Shown: positions 15,447 through 24,657 of the stretch, in pieces
Numbering within the stretch: position 1 is the first letter of the stretch
Layout of the letters: each line of letters starts with the position of its first letter
Assembly (NCBI RefSeq): GCF_900128895.1
Contig: NZ_FSQW01000001.1
Coordinates: 1,302,001 to 1,366,000 of the forward strand
Length of the DNA stretch: 64,000 nt
Origin: Parasphingorhabdus marina DSM 22363
GTDB lineage: Bacteria > Pseudomonadota > Alphaproteobacteria > Sphingomonadales > Sphingomonadaceae
Reading direction: 5' to 3'
Made by a program: the position numbers and the translations under genes
Notes under the pieces: model-generated
What the model was told of the DNA's origin: nothing
What the model saw: only the letters and a program-made list of their open reading frames with translations
The model's database searches: none

Positions 15447-17347
15447 GATTTCTCTTCCCGCTTTTCAAACAGCTGCAAATATTCATCCAGCACCGAAAGG
15501 TCCTCGATCGTAGCCGGCACTTTGGGCTCCTCTCCGTCAGCGATCTGGCGGATGTTGCGCCGCAAGATCTTGCCGGAGCGGGTCTTCGGCAACTTGCTGA
15601 CCAGGTGGACCCGCTTGAACGCCGCAACCGGTCCAATTTCCCGGCGTACGTCCTGGACAAGCTCTGCGCACAGCTCTTCCACCGTCGCGCCGACACCGGC
15701 TTTTAACACCACGAACCCGGCCGGTATCTGGCCTTTCAGTTCGTCATGGACTCCCACCACCGCGCATTCGGCTACCGCCGGGTTGGCGGCGAGCACTTCT
15801 TCCATCGCGGAGGAGGACAATCGGTGACCCGCGACGTTTATCACGTCATCCGTCCGCGTCATCACATAGACAAATCCGTCCTCGTCAATAAAGCCGGCGT
15901 CCCCGGAAAGATAATAACCGGCATAGCGTTCGAGATAAGCTTCGACATAGCGCTCTTCGGCGTTCCACAAGGTCGGGGCAGCACCGGGAGGAAGCGGCAG
16001 CCGCGCGACAATGGCTCCGGTCTCATTGGCCGCGACCGGGTTCCCTTGTTCGTCGAGGCATTCGATCTGCCAACCCGGCATCGGAACACTGGTCGAACCC
16101 GGTTTGACGGGCAATGGCTCGACGCCCAGCGGATTGCCGCAAATGGCCCAGCCAGTCTCTGTCTGCCACCAGTGATCAACCACCGGCTTGCCGAGCAGGA
16201 TCTCAATCCATTCCAGGGTACTGGGGTCCGTCCGTTCTCCGGCGAGATAGACCGCCTGCAATGCCGACAGATCCTCGCCCGCGGCCAGATCTCCATCGGG
16301 ATCCACTTGCTTGATCGCGCGGATTGCCGTGGGCGCAGTGAAAAAGCTGCGCACCTTGTGTTTGGCCATGATCTGCCAGAATATCCCGGCATCCGGCGTG
16401 CCGACGGGCTTGCCTTCAAATATGACCGTGGCATTCCGGTTCAGCAGCGGGCCATACACGATATAACTGTGTCCCACGACCCAGCCGACATCGCTCGCCG
16501 CCCAGTAGGTTTCGCCCGGCGGGCAATTGTAAAGGCCCTCCATGGTCCAGCTGAGCGCAACCAGATAGCCGCCTGTGTCACGAACGATGCCCTTGGGCTG
16601 TCCGGTCGTTCCGGATGTGTAAAGAATGTAGAGCGGGTGAGTCGCATCCACCGGCTCACATGCCACTGGCTCAGCCGCCGCAAGTTCGGTGACCCAGTCC
16701 ATCGCGCGCGCGCCCGTCAGGTCGGCCTGATGCTGTTCCCGTTGCCAATATATGGTTCCATCCGGCTGATGGGCGGAAATGGTACAGGCCTCGTCCAGAA
16801 TCGGTTGATAGGGGAGGATTTTCGCGCCCTCGATGCCACAGGACGCCGCCAATATGAGCTTCGGTGTGGCGTCATCAATCCGCGCAGCAAGTTCTCTGGC
16901 CGCAAATCCGCCGAAGACAACCGAATGTATGGCACCGATCCGGGCGCAAGCCAGCATGGCGATGACCGCTTCCGGAGAATTGGGCATATAGATCAGGACG
17001 CGGTCACCCAGAGTAACGCCCTGCTGGCGCATCGCCCCACCAAGCCTGGCTGTTGCATCCCGCAGTTCCCGGAAACTCAGCTGGCGGGAAGTTCCGGTAA
17101 CGGGGCTTTCGTAAATCAGCGCGGTGTCTTCTCCAAAGCCCTGTTCAACGTGGCGATCGACACAATTATAGCAGGCGTTGATCTGGCCTCCGCCGAACCA
17201 GCGGGGAATCGGTCCTTGGCCTTCACCGACGACCTGATCCCATTTCCTGGTCCAGTTCAGCCGTTCGGCGACGCCGCCCCAGAACCGCTCGGGTTGTTCG
17301 AACGCGTGTCTGCTCAGTGATGCATAATTGTGATGGCCTGTTGTCAT
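15443..17347 (-). CDS. prpE: Propionyl/acetyl-CoA synthetase-like acyl-CoA ligase (PrpE type)
   Basis: 634 residues from ATG 17347, with GGGTGAGG just upstream. Adenylate-forming enzyme motifs are present: YTSGTTGQPKGIVRDTGG (phosphate loop, with the VRDTGG ending typical of PrpE), WWQTETG, YLSGDAGF and the catalytic Lys in KTRSGKILRR. The N-terminal ACYNCVDRHV also matches PrpE. It would activate a short carboxylic acid with ATP and CoA. It heads the minus-strand operon PrpE-lyase-ADH-flavoprotein, and its promoter contains an IclR operator candidate at 17399-17415. The substrate could be propionate or a pathway-specific short acid. Confidence 0.82.
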   Translation of the reverse strand: MTTGHHNYASLSRHAFEQPERFWGGVAERLNWTRKWDQVVGEGQGPIPRWFGGGQINACYNCVDRHVEQGFGEDTALIYESPVTGTSRQLSFRELRDATARLGGAMRQQGVTLGDRVLIYMPNSPEAVIAMLACARIGAIHSVVFGGFAARELAARIDDATPKLILAASCGIEGAKILPYQPILDEACTISAHQPDGTIYWQREQHQADLTGARAMDWVTELAAAEPVACEPVDATHPLYILYTSGTTGQPKGIVRDTGGYLVALSWTMEGLYNCPPGETYWAASDVGWVVGHSYIVYGPLLNRNATVIFEGKPVGTPDAGIFWQIMAKHKVRSFFTAPTAIRAIKQVDPDGDLAAGEDLSALQAVYLAGERTDPSTLEWIEILLGKPVVDHWWQTETGWAICGNPLGVEPLPVKPGSTSVPMPGWQIECLDEQGNPVAANETGAIVARLPLPPGAAPTLWNAEERYVEAYLERYAGYYLSGDAGFIDEDGFVYVMTRTDDVINVAGHRLSSSAMEEVLAANPAVAECAVVGVHDELKGQIPAGFVVLKAGVGATVEELCAELVQDVRREIGPVAAFKRVHLVSKLPKTRSGKILRRNIRQIADGEEPKVPATIEDLSVLDEYLQLFEKREEKS

Positions 17348-17398
17348 ATCCTCACCCTTTGCTGATTTGCCGTGATAAGTTACTCTGTCCGTCATTCC

Positions 17399-17415
17399 TA
17401 TCCATAGCGCGGATA
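17399..17415. promoter_or_regulatory. Candidate IclR operator 2 in a divergent promoter
   Basis: TATCC-ATAGCGC-GGATA is a perfect inverted repeat of the same shape as the site in front of the IclR gene. It lies 52 bp upstream of the PrpE-like start and about 72 bp upstream of the small partner gene at 17487, so one site could control both directions. Confidence 0.7.
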
Positions 17416-17486
17416 TTGTGGCCGAGAGTTTTGTATGATGTACGCGGCTCGGGCATGATAATAGCGAATTTTGCAAGGGTATGCTG

Positions 17487-17825
17487 ATGAACGATGAGTC
17501 CCGAAAAATCGAAGTCCCCGAAGAACTGGGTGACGAAATTGGCGGCAACGGCCGAGTCTATTTCGAGAATGTCGTCATAGACAATATGCTCGACGCGCTG
17601 CTCGAACTGTCTGCAACCGTCTGGACGCATCATGACCGCGTCATCGTTCTGGAAAAAATCCTCGCCTCCAAAGGCATCGACGTGAGCGCGGAAATCGAAG
17701 CCCATTTGCCGGGTGAGGAAGAGATTGCCGCTCGCGCAGCGGAGCGAGACGCCTTTGTAGAACGTGTATTCGGCGCATTTCTGCGTCGCCCGACGCATAA
17801 TCTGGCCGACAAGGCAGACATTTAG
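17487..17825 (+). CDS. Small helical partner protein of methyltransferase module (copy A)
   Basis: 112 residues; family not recognised. It is acidic and apparently all-helical, with the core IDN-x3-A-x3-L-x8-DR-x2-VLEK-x-LA-x2-GID (residues 31-65). The same core with identical spacing occurs in the 96-residue protein at 30653-30943, so the two are homologous. Both genes adjoin a methyltransferase gene, here 14 bp upstream of it. The start at 17487 is preferred because AAGGG lies 7 bases upstream; ATG 17481 is too close to it. It could be a stabilising subunit or substrate-delivery partner of the methyltransferase, which is inference. It is divergent from the PrpE operon. Confidence 0.75.
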   Translation: MNDESRKIEVPEELGDEIGGNGRVYFENVVIDNMLDALLELSATVWTHHDRVIVLEKILASKGIDVSAEIEAHLPGEEEIAARAAERDAFVERVFGAFLRRPTHNLADKADI

Positions 17826-17839
17826 AAGGAAGCAATATC

Positions 17840-18931
17840 ATGGACCGCGGACATATAGGAGTTCTCCCTCGCCCAACCCGACTGGCGGATGAAAGCTATC
17901 TCGAATTCGTCACATCGTTCCGGAAATTCGCCATTCAAAAAGGCTTTCCGGTCATGGCCGCCAACGGCGAGGCGGCGCTGGGGAAAGCCATCGAAAAAGG
18001 CGAGGTCAGCCCGCCGGAAGATGGCGATGAACTCGAACTGGAAGAGATCAAGAAGGTCTTCGCCCAAGTGCCTTTTACACCCACCTGGCAGCGTTTTGTT
18101 CGGTCTCAACAGGAAATGATGTGGCGTGGCACGCGCAAGTCATTCATGCGCAACGCCGACAAGATCATGGCCGACATGGATGCCGCGGAAAAATCGCATC
18201 CGGACAATATCCATTATGACCCCGCCTTCGAACCGCCGAAATATACCCGCTGCGAAATTCATTGCCAGCCCGGTGGTTACACCGATGATCCGTTGGGCGG
18301 CGCGGTGTTCCACTATGGAACCAAGATTTTCTACGAAGGCTTTAACGATCAGGACGAGCTCCATATCGAGCTCGCCGAAAAGGCTACGAAACCGGTCGAC
18401 GGCAAAGTCAGTCGCATTCTCGATCTGGGGTGCAGCATCGGTCAGTCAACCACGGTTCTGAAGGACCTCTTTCCCGAAGCGGAAGTGTGGGGGCTGGATG
18501 TTGGGCTTCCGCTCATTCGCTATGCCCACATGCGGGCCGTACAACGAGGCAAGGATGTGCATTTCAAGCAGGCGCTGGCGGAGGAAAGCGGCTATCCGGA
18601 TGCCCATTTCGACATGGTCCACGCCTACATCCTTTTCCACGAAGTACCCGTCAAGAAGATGAAGGAGATTGTCGCCGAGGTGTTCCGTATCTTGAGACCC
18701 GGCGGTACTTTTTCGATTTTCGAGTTCCCGAACAATGACAAGGGGCAGGTCCCGCCGGGTTACCGGTTCATGATCGACAATGACAGCCGCGATAATTGCG
18801 AGCCCTATTCACCAGCCTTTGTCGCAAGTGACTTCAAGGGGATATTGGAAGCAACCGGATTTGCGGTCGAGCAGGGCCCGGCCGTATCCAATGAGTTTCT
18901 GCAATCGCTGGTGGCCACGAAACCCGACTGA
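17840..18931 (+). CDS. Class I SAM-dependent methyltransferase with long N-terminal extension (copy A)
   Basis: 363 residues. The C-terminal half is a Rossmann methyltransferase: motif I ILDLGCSIGQS at 193-203, then WGLDVG, FDMVHAYILFHEVP and RILRPGGTF. The first 190 residues are an extension I do not recognise, ending with a conserved patch H141-x3-GG-Y near PLGGAVFHYG. The paralogue at 29619 shares this patch (H128-x3-GG-W) and the helix YILxHE[VI]P. AGAAGGAA lies 9 bases before ATG 17840. The small partner gene is directly upstream. Substrate unknown: it could O-, N- or S-methylate a pathway intermediate or demethylate via a carrier. It converges with the FAD monooxygenase gene with a 1-bp gap. 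Confidence 0.8.
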   Translation: MDRGHIGVLPRPTRLADESYLEFVTSFRKFAIQKGFPVMAANGEAALGKAIEKGEVSPPEDGDELELEEIKKVFAQVPFTPTWQRFVRSQQEMMWRGTRKSFMRNADKIMADMDAAEKSHPDNIHYDPAFEPPKYTRCEIHCQPGGYTDDPLGGAVFHYGTKIFYEGFNDQDELHIELAEKATKPVDGKVSRILDLGCSIGQSTTVLKDLFPEAEVWGLDVGLPLIRYAHMRAVQRGKDVHFKQALAEESGYPDAHFDMVHAYILFHEVPVKKMKEIVAEVFRILRPGGTFSIFEFPNNDKGQVPPGYRFMIDNDSRDNCEPYSPAFVASDFKGILEATGFAVEQGPAVSNEFLQSLVATKPD

Positions 18932-18932
18932 T

Positions 18933-20099
18933 TTACTTTTTCAGCGGGACCGTCGCGGGATTATAAGCGAAAATACCAAGTGAATCTTCGTTTTTCACGG
19001 GCGTATTGCGGAATGCATCCGGGACAATAGCCTGGAGTCTGTCTCCGCCAAGGTTGGATTCGGATTGCAATGTCGACGCGCGCTCAAGGCGTGTGTTCTG
19101 GTAGATGTTTAATGCTTCGTCCGCTGACCCGGCAGCAGCGAAAGCGCGACCCAGAATGACACCGTCCTCAATCGCGCAGGAGGCTCCCTGTCCCATATAG
19201 GGCAGCATGGGATGAGCGGCGTCGCCGAGCAGTGCCGTGCGCCCGCTGACCCAATGATCAAGAGGTTTGCGAATGAAAAGTCCCCAGCGATAAAGCTCAT
19301 CACCTGGAATTGCGGCGAGGAGAGCCTGCACATAATCTGCCCAGCCCTCATAGTGCACGGTCAGTTCACTTTTCTCCGCTTTCGCATTCCAGCTTTCTTC
19401 TGCCCACGCATCCGCTTTGGTCAGCGCCACAATATTGACCAGATCCGTGCCGCGTACCGGATAACTCACGATGTTCCGGCCGGTGCCGAGATGGTTGATG
19501 TTGAGTCGCTCCACCGAAAGGGTGCCCAGCTTGTTCGCAGGCACCAGCGCCCGCCACGCCACATGGCCGCTAAACTCCGGAGGATCGCTGTCAAACAGCG
19601 CATCGCGCACCACGGAACGGAGTCCGTCAGCAGCAATGGCAATATCAACCTCCTCGGCATGGCCGTCCTCAAAGCGCAAGCTGACACCATCTTCCCGGCT
19701 GTCGATCCCGGCCAGTGACTGGTTCATAACGCAGTTTTCCCGCCCGAAGCCATCAATCAGCATGCCCAGCAGATCAGCTCGATGCAGCTGGTAATAGGCT
19801 CCGTGATAGGTTTCGCGACAATTGCGGCGATCAATCGCCATCAGCATTTCGCCGGTTTCCCCGTGATAGAGACGCTGTTCCAGCGGCTCGTTGGCTGTGT
19901 CGTTCAGGAAATCGCCAAAGCCGAGCGACTCCAGTCCCAATGTCGCATTGGGCGACATCGATATGCCTGCCCCCACTTCTCCAAATTCCGGTGCCCGCTC
20001 GTAGATTCGCGGTGAAAAACCGGCCTTCTGCAGCGCTATTCCGGCCGTCAGTCCGCCAATTCCCCCGCCGATAATGGCAATATTCAGATCCCTGTTCAC
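18933..20099 (-). CDS. FAD-dependent monooxygenase, salicylate/6-hydroxynicotinate hydroxylase type
   Basis: 388 residues. The motif IIGGGIGGLTAGIAL at the N-terminus binds FAD. The GD motif GDAAHPMLPYMGQGASCAIEDG near residue 285 is that of single-component class A flavin monooxygenases, which hydroxylate, often with decarboxylation, aromatic or heterocyclic acids using NAD(P)H and O2. The start is GTG at 20099, overlapping the TGA of the FAD-linked oxidase gene (GTGA), so the two flavoproteins are co-translated. It is one of three such monooxygenases in the island, together with 36508 and 42085. Confidence 0.87.
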   Translation of the reverse strand: MNRDLNIAIIGGGIGGLTAGIALQKAGFSPRIYERAPEFGEVGAGISMSPNATLGLESLGFGDFLNDTANEPLEQRLYHGETGEMLMAIDRRNCRETYHGAYYQLHRADLLGMLIDGFGRENCVMNQSLAGIDSREDGVSLRFEDGHAEEVDIAIAADGLRSVVRDALFDSDPPEFSGHVAWRALVPANKLGTLSVERLNINHLGTGRNIVSYPVRGTDLVNIVALTKADAWAEESWNAKAEKSELTVHYEGWADYVQALLAAIPGDELYRWGLFIRKPLDHWVSGRTALLGDAAHPMLPYMGQGASCAIEDGVILGRAFAAAGSADEALNIYQNTRLERASTLQSESNLGGDRLQAIVPDAFRNTPVKNEDSLGIFAYNPATVPLKK

Positions 20100-21682
20100 A
20101 GGCCCAGTGCTCCGGGGTTGATGATATTGTCAGGGTCAAGCCGCTTCTTCAGATCGCGGAGCAAATCACCCGCGCCCTGTTCCCGGTTTTCGGCAAAGGG
20201 ATATAGCCGACCGATCTGGAAATGACTGCCGCCATGATCATGTGCAAGCGCGACAAAATCGGCGACGATTTCCTCCACCAGTTTGCGGGCGGCGGCATTT
20301 TCGGGATATTCCGGCATCTGGCCCTCCAGATAATCCGGAGTCATGCGATGATGATATTCCTGCAACGCATCGGGCCAGTAGAAGACCGGTTCATAAAGCA
20401 GTCCAATACCGGAAACCCCGGCAAAAAATTCTGCGATCGTGACATTGACCTGTTGCATGCGGTTGGCAAAACGCGACTTCAGATCGCAATAGTCACGGTG
20501 GAACTGGTGCAGGGCCGAATGGGGCAGCACGGTATGTACAGGCAGCATCCGCCGTCCGTCGGGATGAGTGACGGGCAAGGATGGAAAAGGATCCGCACGG
20601 GTCATTAGTGGTACGGTATTGACGATCTCCGAACCTGTACCGGCAAAGCCTCGGATGGCGTCAATCCGGCTCTTCAATTCTGCCCGGTCGCGGCCTTCCA
20701 CCACGAAATGGGCCGTATATTTCGCTTTGTCGAGAAACCGTCGCCCGGCCATTGCAATCCGGATCATGCGCTCCACGGCAGAAACGGGATTCCCCGCCGC
20801 CTTGCCAATCCGCCACATCGCCTTTGCATCTTCCACCAGATTGGCCGGCCCGGCATTTTGCCGCGCAACGTCACCGTCCATCGCGATCATTTCTGACGCC
20901 AGACGTCGAGCCGAAAGGTCCGCGAACAATTTTGCCATGGTATCGAAATCGTCATAGGCAAAGGAAAGTCCGCTGACCATTGCCGGCCGTGGCTCAATCT
21001 CCATGGTCGCCGCCGTCTTGATGCCCAGTGCACCGGCATCATTGGCAAACAGCCCGGTCATGTCGGGACCAAAATTGCGGTTGAACGGCGTCAAGCCTGC
21101 CGATCCATCCGATCCGCTGTGAATGATCTCGCCAGTGCCCGAAACAATCTCGAAACTTTTGACCGCATTGGCAGATGCGCCCGTGGTTCCCGAGCCAAAA
21201 GTGACCGTTCCCTGACTGAGGGAACCGCCAACAGTCGCTGTGCCGCCAGACATCGGTCCCCAGAAGCGGGCACGGCGGTCATGTTTGGCGAGCGCCGCAT
21301 CCAGCGCGGCCCAGGTACAGCCCGCCTCCACCGTGACATGTCCGTCGTCAACGGCAATGTCCCGAATTTTGTTCAACCGCGAAAAGTCCAGCATGATCGA
21401 CCGGTTGCCCTCGGGCTGAAAAGCCTTGGTATAGGACATGCCGCCACCGCGGAGGAAAATTGCAATTCCGGATGCACGACACAGGTGGATGATCTCGACC
21501 ACCGCATCGGTGCCGCCCGGGCTGACCACAGCCAGCGGCAAATCCCCGTCAAAGAAGAGATCTTGCGAGAAGTAACGCAGATCAGCCGGCGTTGTCGAGA
21601 CACCGTCAGACCCACAAATCATTGCCAGCCGTTTAACCAGACTGCCATCGTCCGTATTTGCCGTTTCTGTTTCCAGTTCCAT
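20096..21682 (-). CDS. FAD-linked oxidase (vanillyl-alcohol oxidase/GlcD fold)
   Basis: 528 residues from ATG 21682. The N-terminal PP-loop FAD-binding domain (VVSPGGTDAVVEIIHLC, FLRGGGMSYTKAF, GPMSGGTATVGGSLSQGT) and the C-terminal end LKKRLDPDNIINPGALGL are characteristic of VAO/GlcD-type oxidoreductases that oxidise hydroxy acids, phenols or alcohols. The start is uncertain: ATG 21703 adds seven residues, and the frame stays open to 21802, which would overlap the divergent MFS start. None has a strong ribosome site. It forms a two-gene operon with the FAD monooxygenase. A near-perfect IclR-type site lies 52 bp upstream. Confidence 0.82.
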   Translation of the reverse strand: MELETETANTDDGSLVKRLAMICGSDGVSTTPADLRYFSQDLFFDGDLPLAVVSPGGTDAVVEIIHLCRASGIAIFLRGGGMSYTKAFQPEGNRSIMLDFSRLNKIRDIAVDDGHVTVEAGCTWAALDAALAKHDRRARFWGPMSGGTATVGGSLSQGTVTFGSGTTGASANAVKSFEIVSGTGEIIHSGSDGSAGLTPFNRNFGPDMTGLFANDAGALGIKTAATMEIEPRPAMVSGLSFAYDDFDTMAKLFADLSARRLASEMIAMDGDVARQNAGPANLVEDAKAMWRIGKAAGNPVSAVERMIRIAMAGRRFLDKAKYTAHFVVEGRDRAELKSRIDAIRGFAGTGSEIVNTVPLMTRADPFPSLPVTHPDGRRMLPVHTVLPHSALHQFHRDYCDLKSRFANRMQQVNVTIAEFFAGVSGIGLLYEPVFYWPDALQEYHHRMTPDYLEGQMPEYPENAAARKLVEEIVADFVALAHDHGGSHFQIGRLYPFAENREQGAGDLLRDLKKRLDPDNIINPGALGL

Positions 21683-21733
21683 TGCTCTGTGATGCGTTAG
21701 CATGAAAGAGATGGCGAGAGCACCCAAACTTCC

Positions 21734-21750
21734 TATCCGGCTGACGGTTA
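21734..21750. promoter_or_regulatory. Candidate IclR operator 3, one mismatch
   Basis: TATCC-GGCTGAC-GGTTA differs from the TATCC-N7-GGATA pattern at one base. The inner bases CCG/CGG also match operator 1. It sits in the 120-bp divergent region between the FAD-linked oxidase gene and the MFS gene and could serve both. Confidence 0.55.
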
Positions 21751-21802
21751 AATGCGCTTCTTGTAATGTACTCCCGGCAATGGAATCATAAGCTTGACCC
21801 AA

Positions 21803-23179
21803 ATGAGCTCGATTTCACCACCCATGGATTTGCCATCGTCGGCACCCCCTGCCGCCGTGCCGGAAGAGCCCTGGTCACCCTTGCGTGCCTGGCTGGTGGT
21901 GGCCGCGCTCTCTTTTGCGGGGATCGTAAGCTATATCGACCGGCAGATTATCAATCTGCTGGTAGATCCGATCAAGGCAGATCTCGGGTTGAGCGATGTG
22001 CAGATCAGCCTGCTTCAGGGCTTTTCATTTGCGTTGCTGTACGCGGTCATGGCGATCCCGCTTGCCTGGCTGGCGGATCGCCACAATCGCAAATGGGTCA
22101 TATTGGGCGGCCTTATCATCTGGTCAGCAGCGACCTTCGGCAGCGGACTGGCCATGGGATTTGTTTTTCTTTTCTTCGCCCGAATGCTGGTGGGCGTCGG
22201 CGAAGCCACCCTGTCGCCCGCCGGATTTTCGATGCTCAGCGACTATTTCCCGAAAGAAAAGCTCCCGGCCGCGATCAGCGTATTTACCGGGACCGGTTTC
22301 CTGGGATCGGGACTGGCTCTGGTGGTCGGTGGCTATCTTTATACCCGGCTGGCAGAAATGGGTCCGACCGTTCTGCCGTTCGGAACGTTCCAGCCGTGGC
22401 AGATGACCTTTTTTGCGGTCTCGTTACTCAGCCTGCCGGTCTTTTTGTGCCTGCTTCTGATACGCGAGCCGGTCCGCAAGGAAGGCAATGTCGTTCTGGC
22501 AAAGGACGACGCACCACCGGCCCTCGAGATCCTGAGCTTTATTCGTCAGAATGCCAGGGTTTTCCTGCCACTTTTTTTCGGCTTCTCCTGTTTTGCTGCG
22601 GCACAATTCGGGATCGGTGCCTGGGCACCCAGCTATTTCATTCGCATGCACGCCTGGACTCAGCTTGAAGTCGGACAATTTTTTGGACCGGTTGTCATGT
22701 TCGGAGGCGTCGCAGGCGTGATCGCCGGAGGCTTCGCTGCCGAGCGTATGCTGTCTGCGGGAAGCAAGGACGCGACTTTGCGATTGCCCTTGATCGCTGT
22801 TATCTGCGCGCTGCCCTTCGCCATTGCCTTCCCTCTGGTTTCATCGCCATGGGTCGCGCTGGCATTGCTCGCTCTGGTGCTATTCTTCGGAACCGTGCCG
22901 TTTGGTGCCGGCGTGTCCACCTTCCCGCTGATAACCCCCAACCGCATGCGGGCGCAGGTGATTGCCGTCTATCTGCTGATTGCCAATTTGCTCGGATATT
23001 CGGCCGGTCCCTTGCTGGTCGCCTGGCTGACCGACAACATGTTCGGGTCTGCTGACGCCATCAACAAATCTCTGGCACTGGCGCCACCTCTTGCGATGGT
23101 AGCTGGTCTTGTTCTCGTGCTTTTCGCACTCAAACCCTATCGTTACATGGTACAAAAAATCGAACTGGAGTCGCCCTGA
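21803..23179 (+). CDS. MFS transporter, spinster-like family
   Basis: 458 residues from ATG 21803, about twelve membrane spans. The first span region YIDRQIINLLVDPIKADLGLSDVQ and the loop LADRHNRKWVI are the spinster-type MFS signature common in sphingomonad catabolic clusters. It probably takes up or exports an organic acid. No good Shine-Dalgarno sequence is visible; TTG 21794 and ATG 21824 are alternatives. It opens a long plus-strand operon (MFS, aldehyde dehydrogenase, hydrolase, cupin, cyclodeaminase-like, lipoprotein hydrolase, second carrier, methyltransferase module, two hydrolases) in which nearly all genes overlap or touch. Confidence 0.87.
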   Translation: MSSISPPMDLPSSAPPAAVPEEPWSPLRAWLVVAALSFAGIVSYIDRQIINLLVDPIKADLGLSDVQISLLQGFSFALLYAVMAIPLAWLADRHNRKWVILGGLIIWSAATFGSGLAMGFVFLFFARMLVGVGEATLSPAGFSMLSDYFPKEKLPAAISVFTGTGFLGSGLALVVGGYLYTRLAEMGPTVLPFGTFQPWQMTFFAVSLLSLPVFLCLLLIREPVRKEGNVVLAKDDAPPALEILSFIRQNARVFLPLFFGFSCFAAAQFGIGAWAPSYFIRMHAWTQLEVGQFFGPVVMFGGVAGVIAGGFAAERMLSAGSKDATLRLPLIAVICALPFAIAFPLVSSPWVALALLALVLFFGTVPFGAGVSTFPLITPNRMRAQVIAVYLLIANLLGYSAGPLLVAWLTDNMFGSADAINKSLALAPPLAMVAGLVLVLFALKPYRYMVQKIELESP

Positions 23180-24657
23180 TGGCCTTGATCAATCTCGCCC
23201 CGGAAACACAGTCTTTCATCGCAAAGGACAAGAAACTGCTGATCGGCAGTCAATGGCAGGATGCCGGCAGCGCCGCACTGATCGATGTCATTAATCCGGC
23301 GGACGGACAACGGATTTCGGGGATTGGCGATGCCAGCAATGCGGATGTCGAAAAAGCGGTAGCTGCGGCCCGCCAGGCATTTGAATCGGGTCCCTGGCCC
23401 GAAATGAAACCCGGCGAACGGTCGCGGCTGATTTACCAGATTGCCGACAAGATGGAGGCTCACGCCGAGGAACTGGCGCAGCTGGAAACACTGGACAACG
23501 GCAAGCCGATCAATTTTGCGCGCGGTGATGTCTTCGCTTCCATCGGCGCCATCCGCTATTATGCAGGCTGGGCCGACAAGATCCACGGCAGCACGCATAA
23601 CATCAACATGCCTGGTGACCATCATGTCTATACGATCAAGGAGCCGGTCGGAGTCGTCGCGCTGATCGTTCCGTGGAACTATCCGCTGGTGATGGCAGCG
23701 ATGAAGCTGGGTCCGGCGCTCGCCGCCGGCTGCACTGCCATATTGAAGCCCGCCGAGGACACGTCCCTGTCTGCGCTGCGGCTCGGCGAACTGATGCTGG
23801 AGGCAGGATTGCCGGAAGGGGTCCTGAACATCGTCACGGGCTATGGCCACACCGTTGGTTCCGCGCTGATCAACCATCCGGGGATCGACAAGATTGCCTT
23901 CACCGGATCGACGGCCACCGGCAAAGTCATTGCACATGCGGCAGCCGAGGGCCTGAAAAAAGTCAGCCTCGAACTGGGCGGCAAGTCTCCCAACATCATC
24001 ATGGCTGATGCCGATCTGGAAAAGGCCATTCCGGCTTCCGCGATGGGCATATTCTTCAACAGCGGCCAGACCTGTACCGCACCGTCTCGCCTCTACGTGC
24101 ATGAGGATGTCAAGGATGAGGTCATCAAAGGCATTGCCGAAGTGGGCAAATCGATGAAGATCGCGCCTGGCCTCGATGAAGAAAGCATGATGGGGCCACT
24201 GGTGTCCGCCAAACAGTTTGAGCGGGTGACCAGCTATATCGAAGCCGGGCAAAAGGAAGGCGCCGAAATCGCAGCTGGCGGTGTACGCCATGGAGAGGAA
24301 GGGTATTTTCTTGAGCCGACCATCATCGACCAGACCAACAACGAGATGACAGTTGTGAAGGAAGAGATTTTCGGACCTGTTCTGGTGACCCAGAGTTTCA
24401 AGACCGAGGAAGAGGCGCTCGCCCTCGCCAATGACACGGAATATGGCCTTGCCGGGGCGGTCTGGACGCAGGATATTTCAACCGGGCACCGGATGGCACG
24501 GAAGATCAAGGCCGGAATATTGGGTATCAACACCGCCATGGGAGCTGATTGGGATGTGCCTCTGGGCGGGTACAAGCAGTCAGGCATCGGCCGCGAAAAC
24601 GGCCGTGAAGGCCTGGAGCTCTACCTGAACACGAAGTCGGTATTCACCACCCTATGA
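23179..24657 (+). CDS. Aldehyde dehydrogenase (NAD(P)-dependent)
   Basis: 492 residues, full length for the family. VPWNYPL, FTGSTATGK, the general base Glu in LELGGKSP and the catalytic Cys in NSGQTCTAPSR are all present. It oxidises an aldehyde to a carboxylic acid in the cytoplasm. ATG 23179 shares its A with the TGA of the MFS gene (TGATG), so the two are coupled. It can pair with the alcohol dehydrogenase of the PrpE operon. A second aldehyde dehydrogenase lies at 43565-45079. Confidence 0.93.
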   Translation: MALINLAPETQSFIAKDKKLLIGSQWQDAGSAALIDVINPADGQRISGIGDASNADVEKAVAAARQAFESGPWPEMKPGERSRLIYQIADKMEAHAEELAQLETLDNGKPINFARGDVFASIGAIRYYAGWADKIHGSTHNINMPGDHHVYTIKEPVGVVALIVPWNYPLVMAAMKLGPALAAGCTAILKPAEDTSLSALRLGELMLEAGLPEGVLNIVTGYGHTVGSALINHPGIDKIAFTGSTATGKVIAHAAAEGLKKVSLELGGKSPNIIMADADLEKAIPASAMGIFFNSGQTCTAPSRLYVHEDVKDEVIKGIAEVGKSMKIAPGLDEESMMGPLVSAKQFERVTSYIEAGQKEGAEIAAGGVRHGEEGYFLEPTIIDQTNNEMTVVKEEIFGPVLVTQSFKTEEEALALANDTEYGLAGAVWTQDISTGHRMARKIKAGILGINTAMGADWDVPLGGYKQSGIGRENGREGLELYLNTKSVFTTL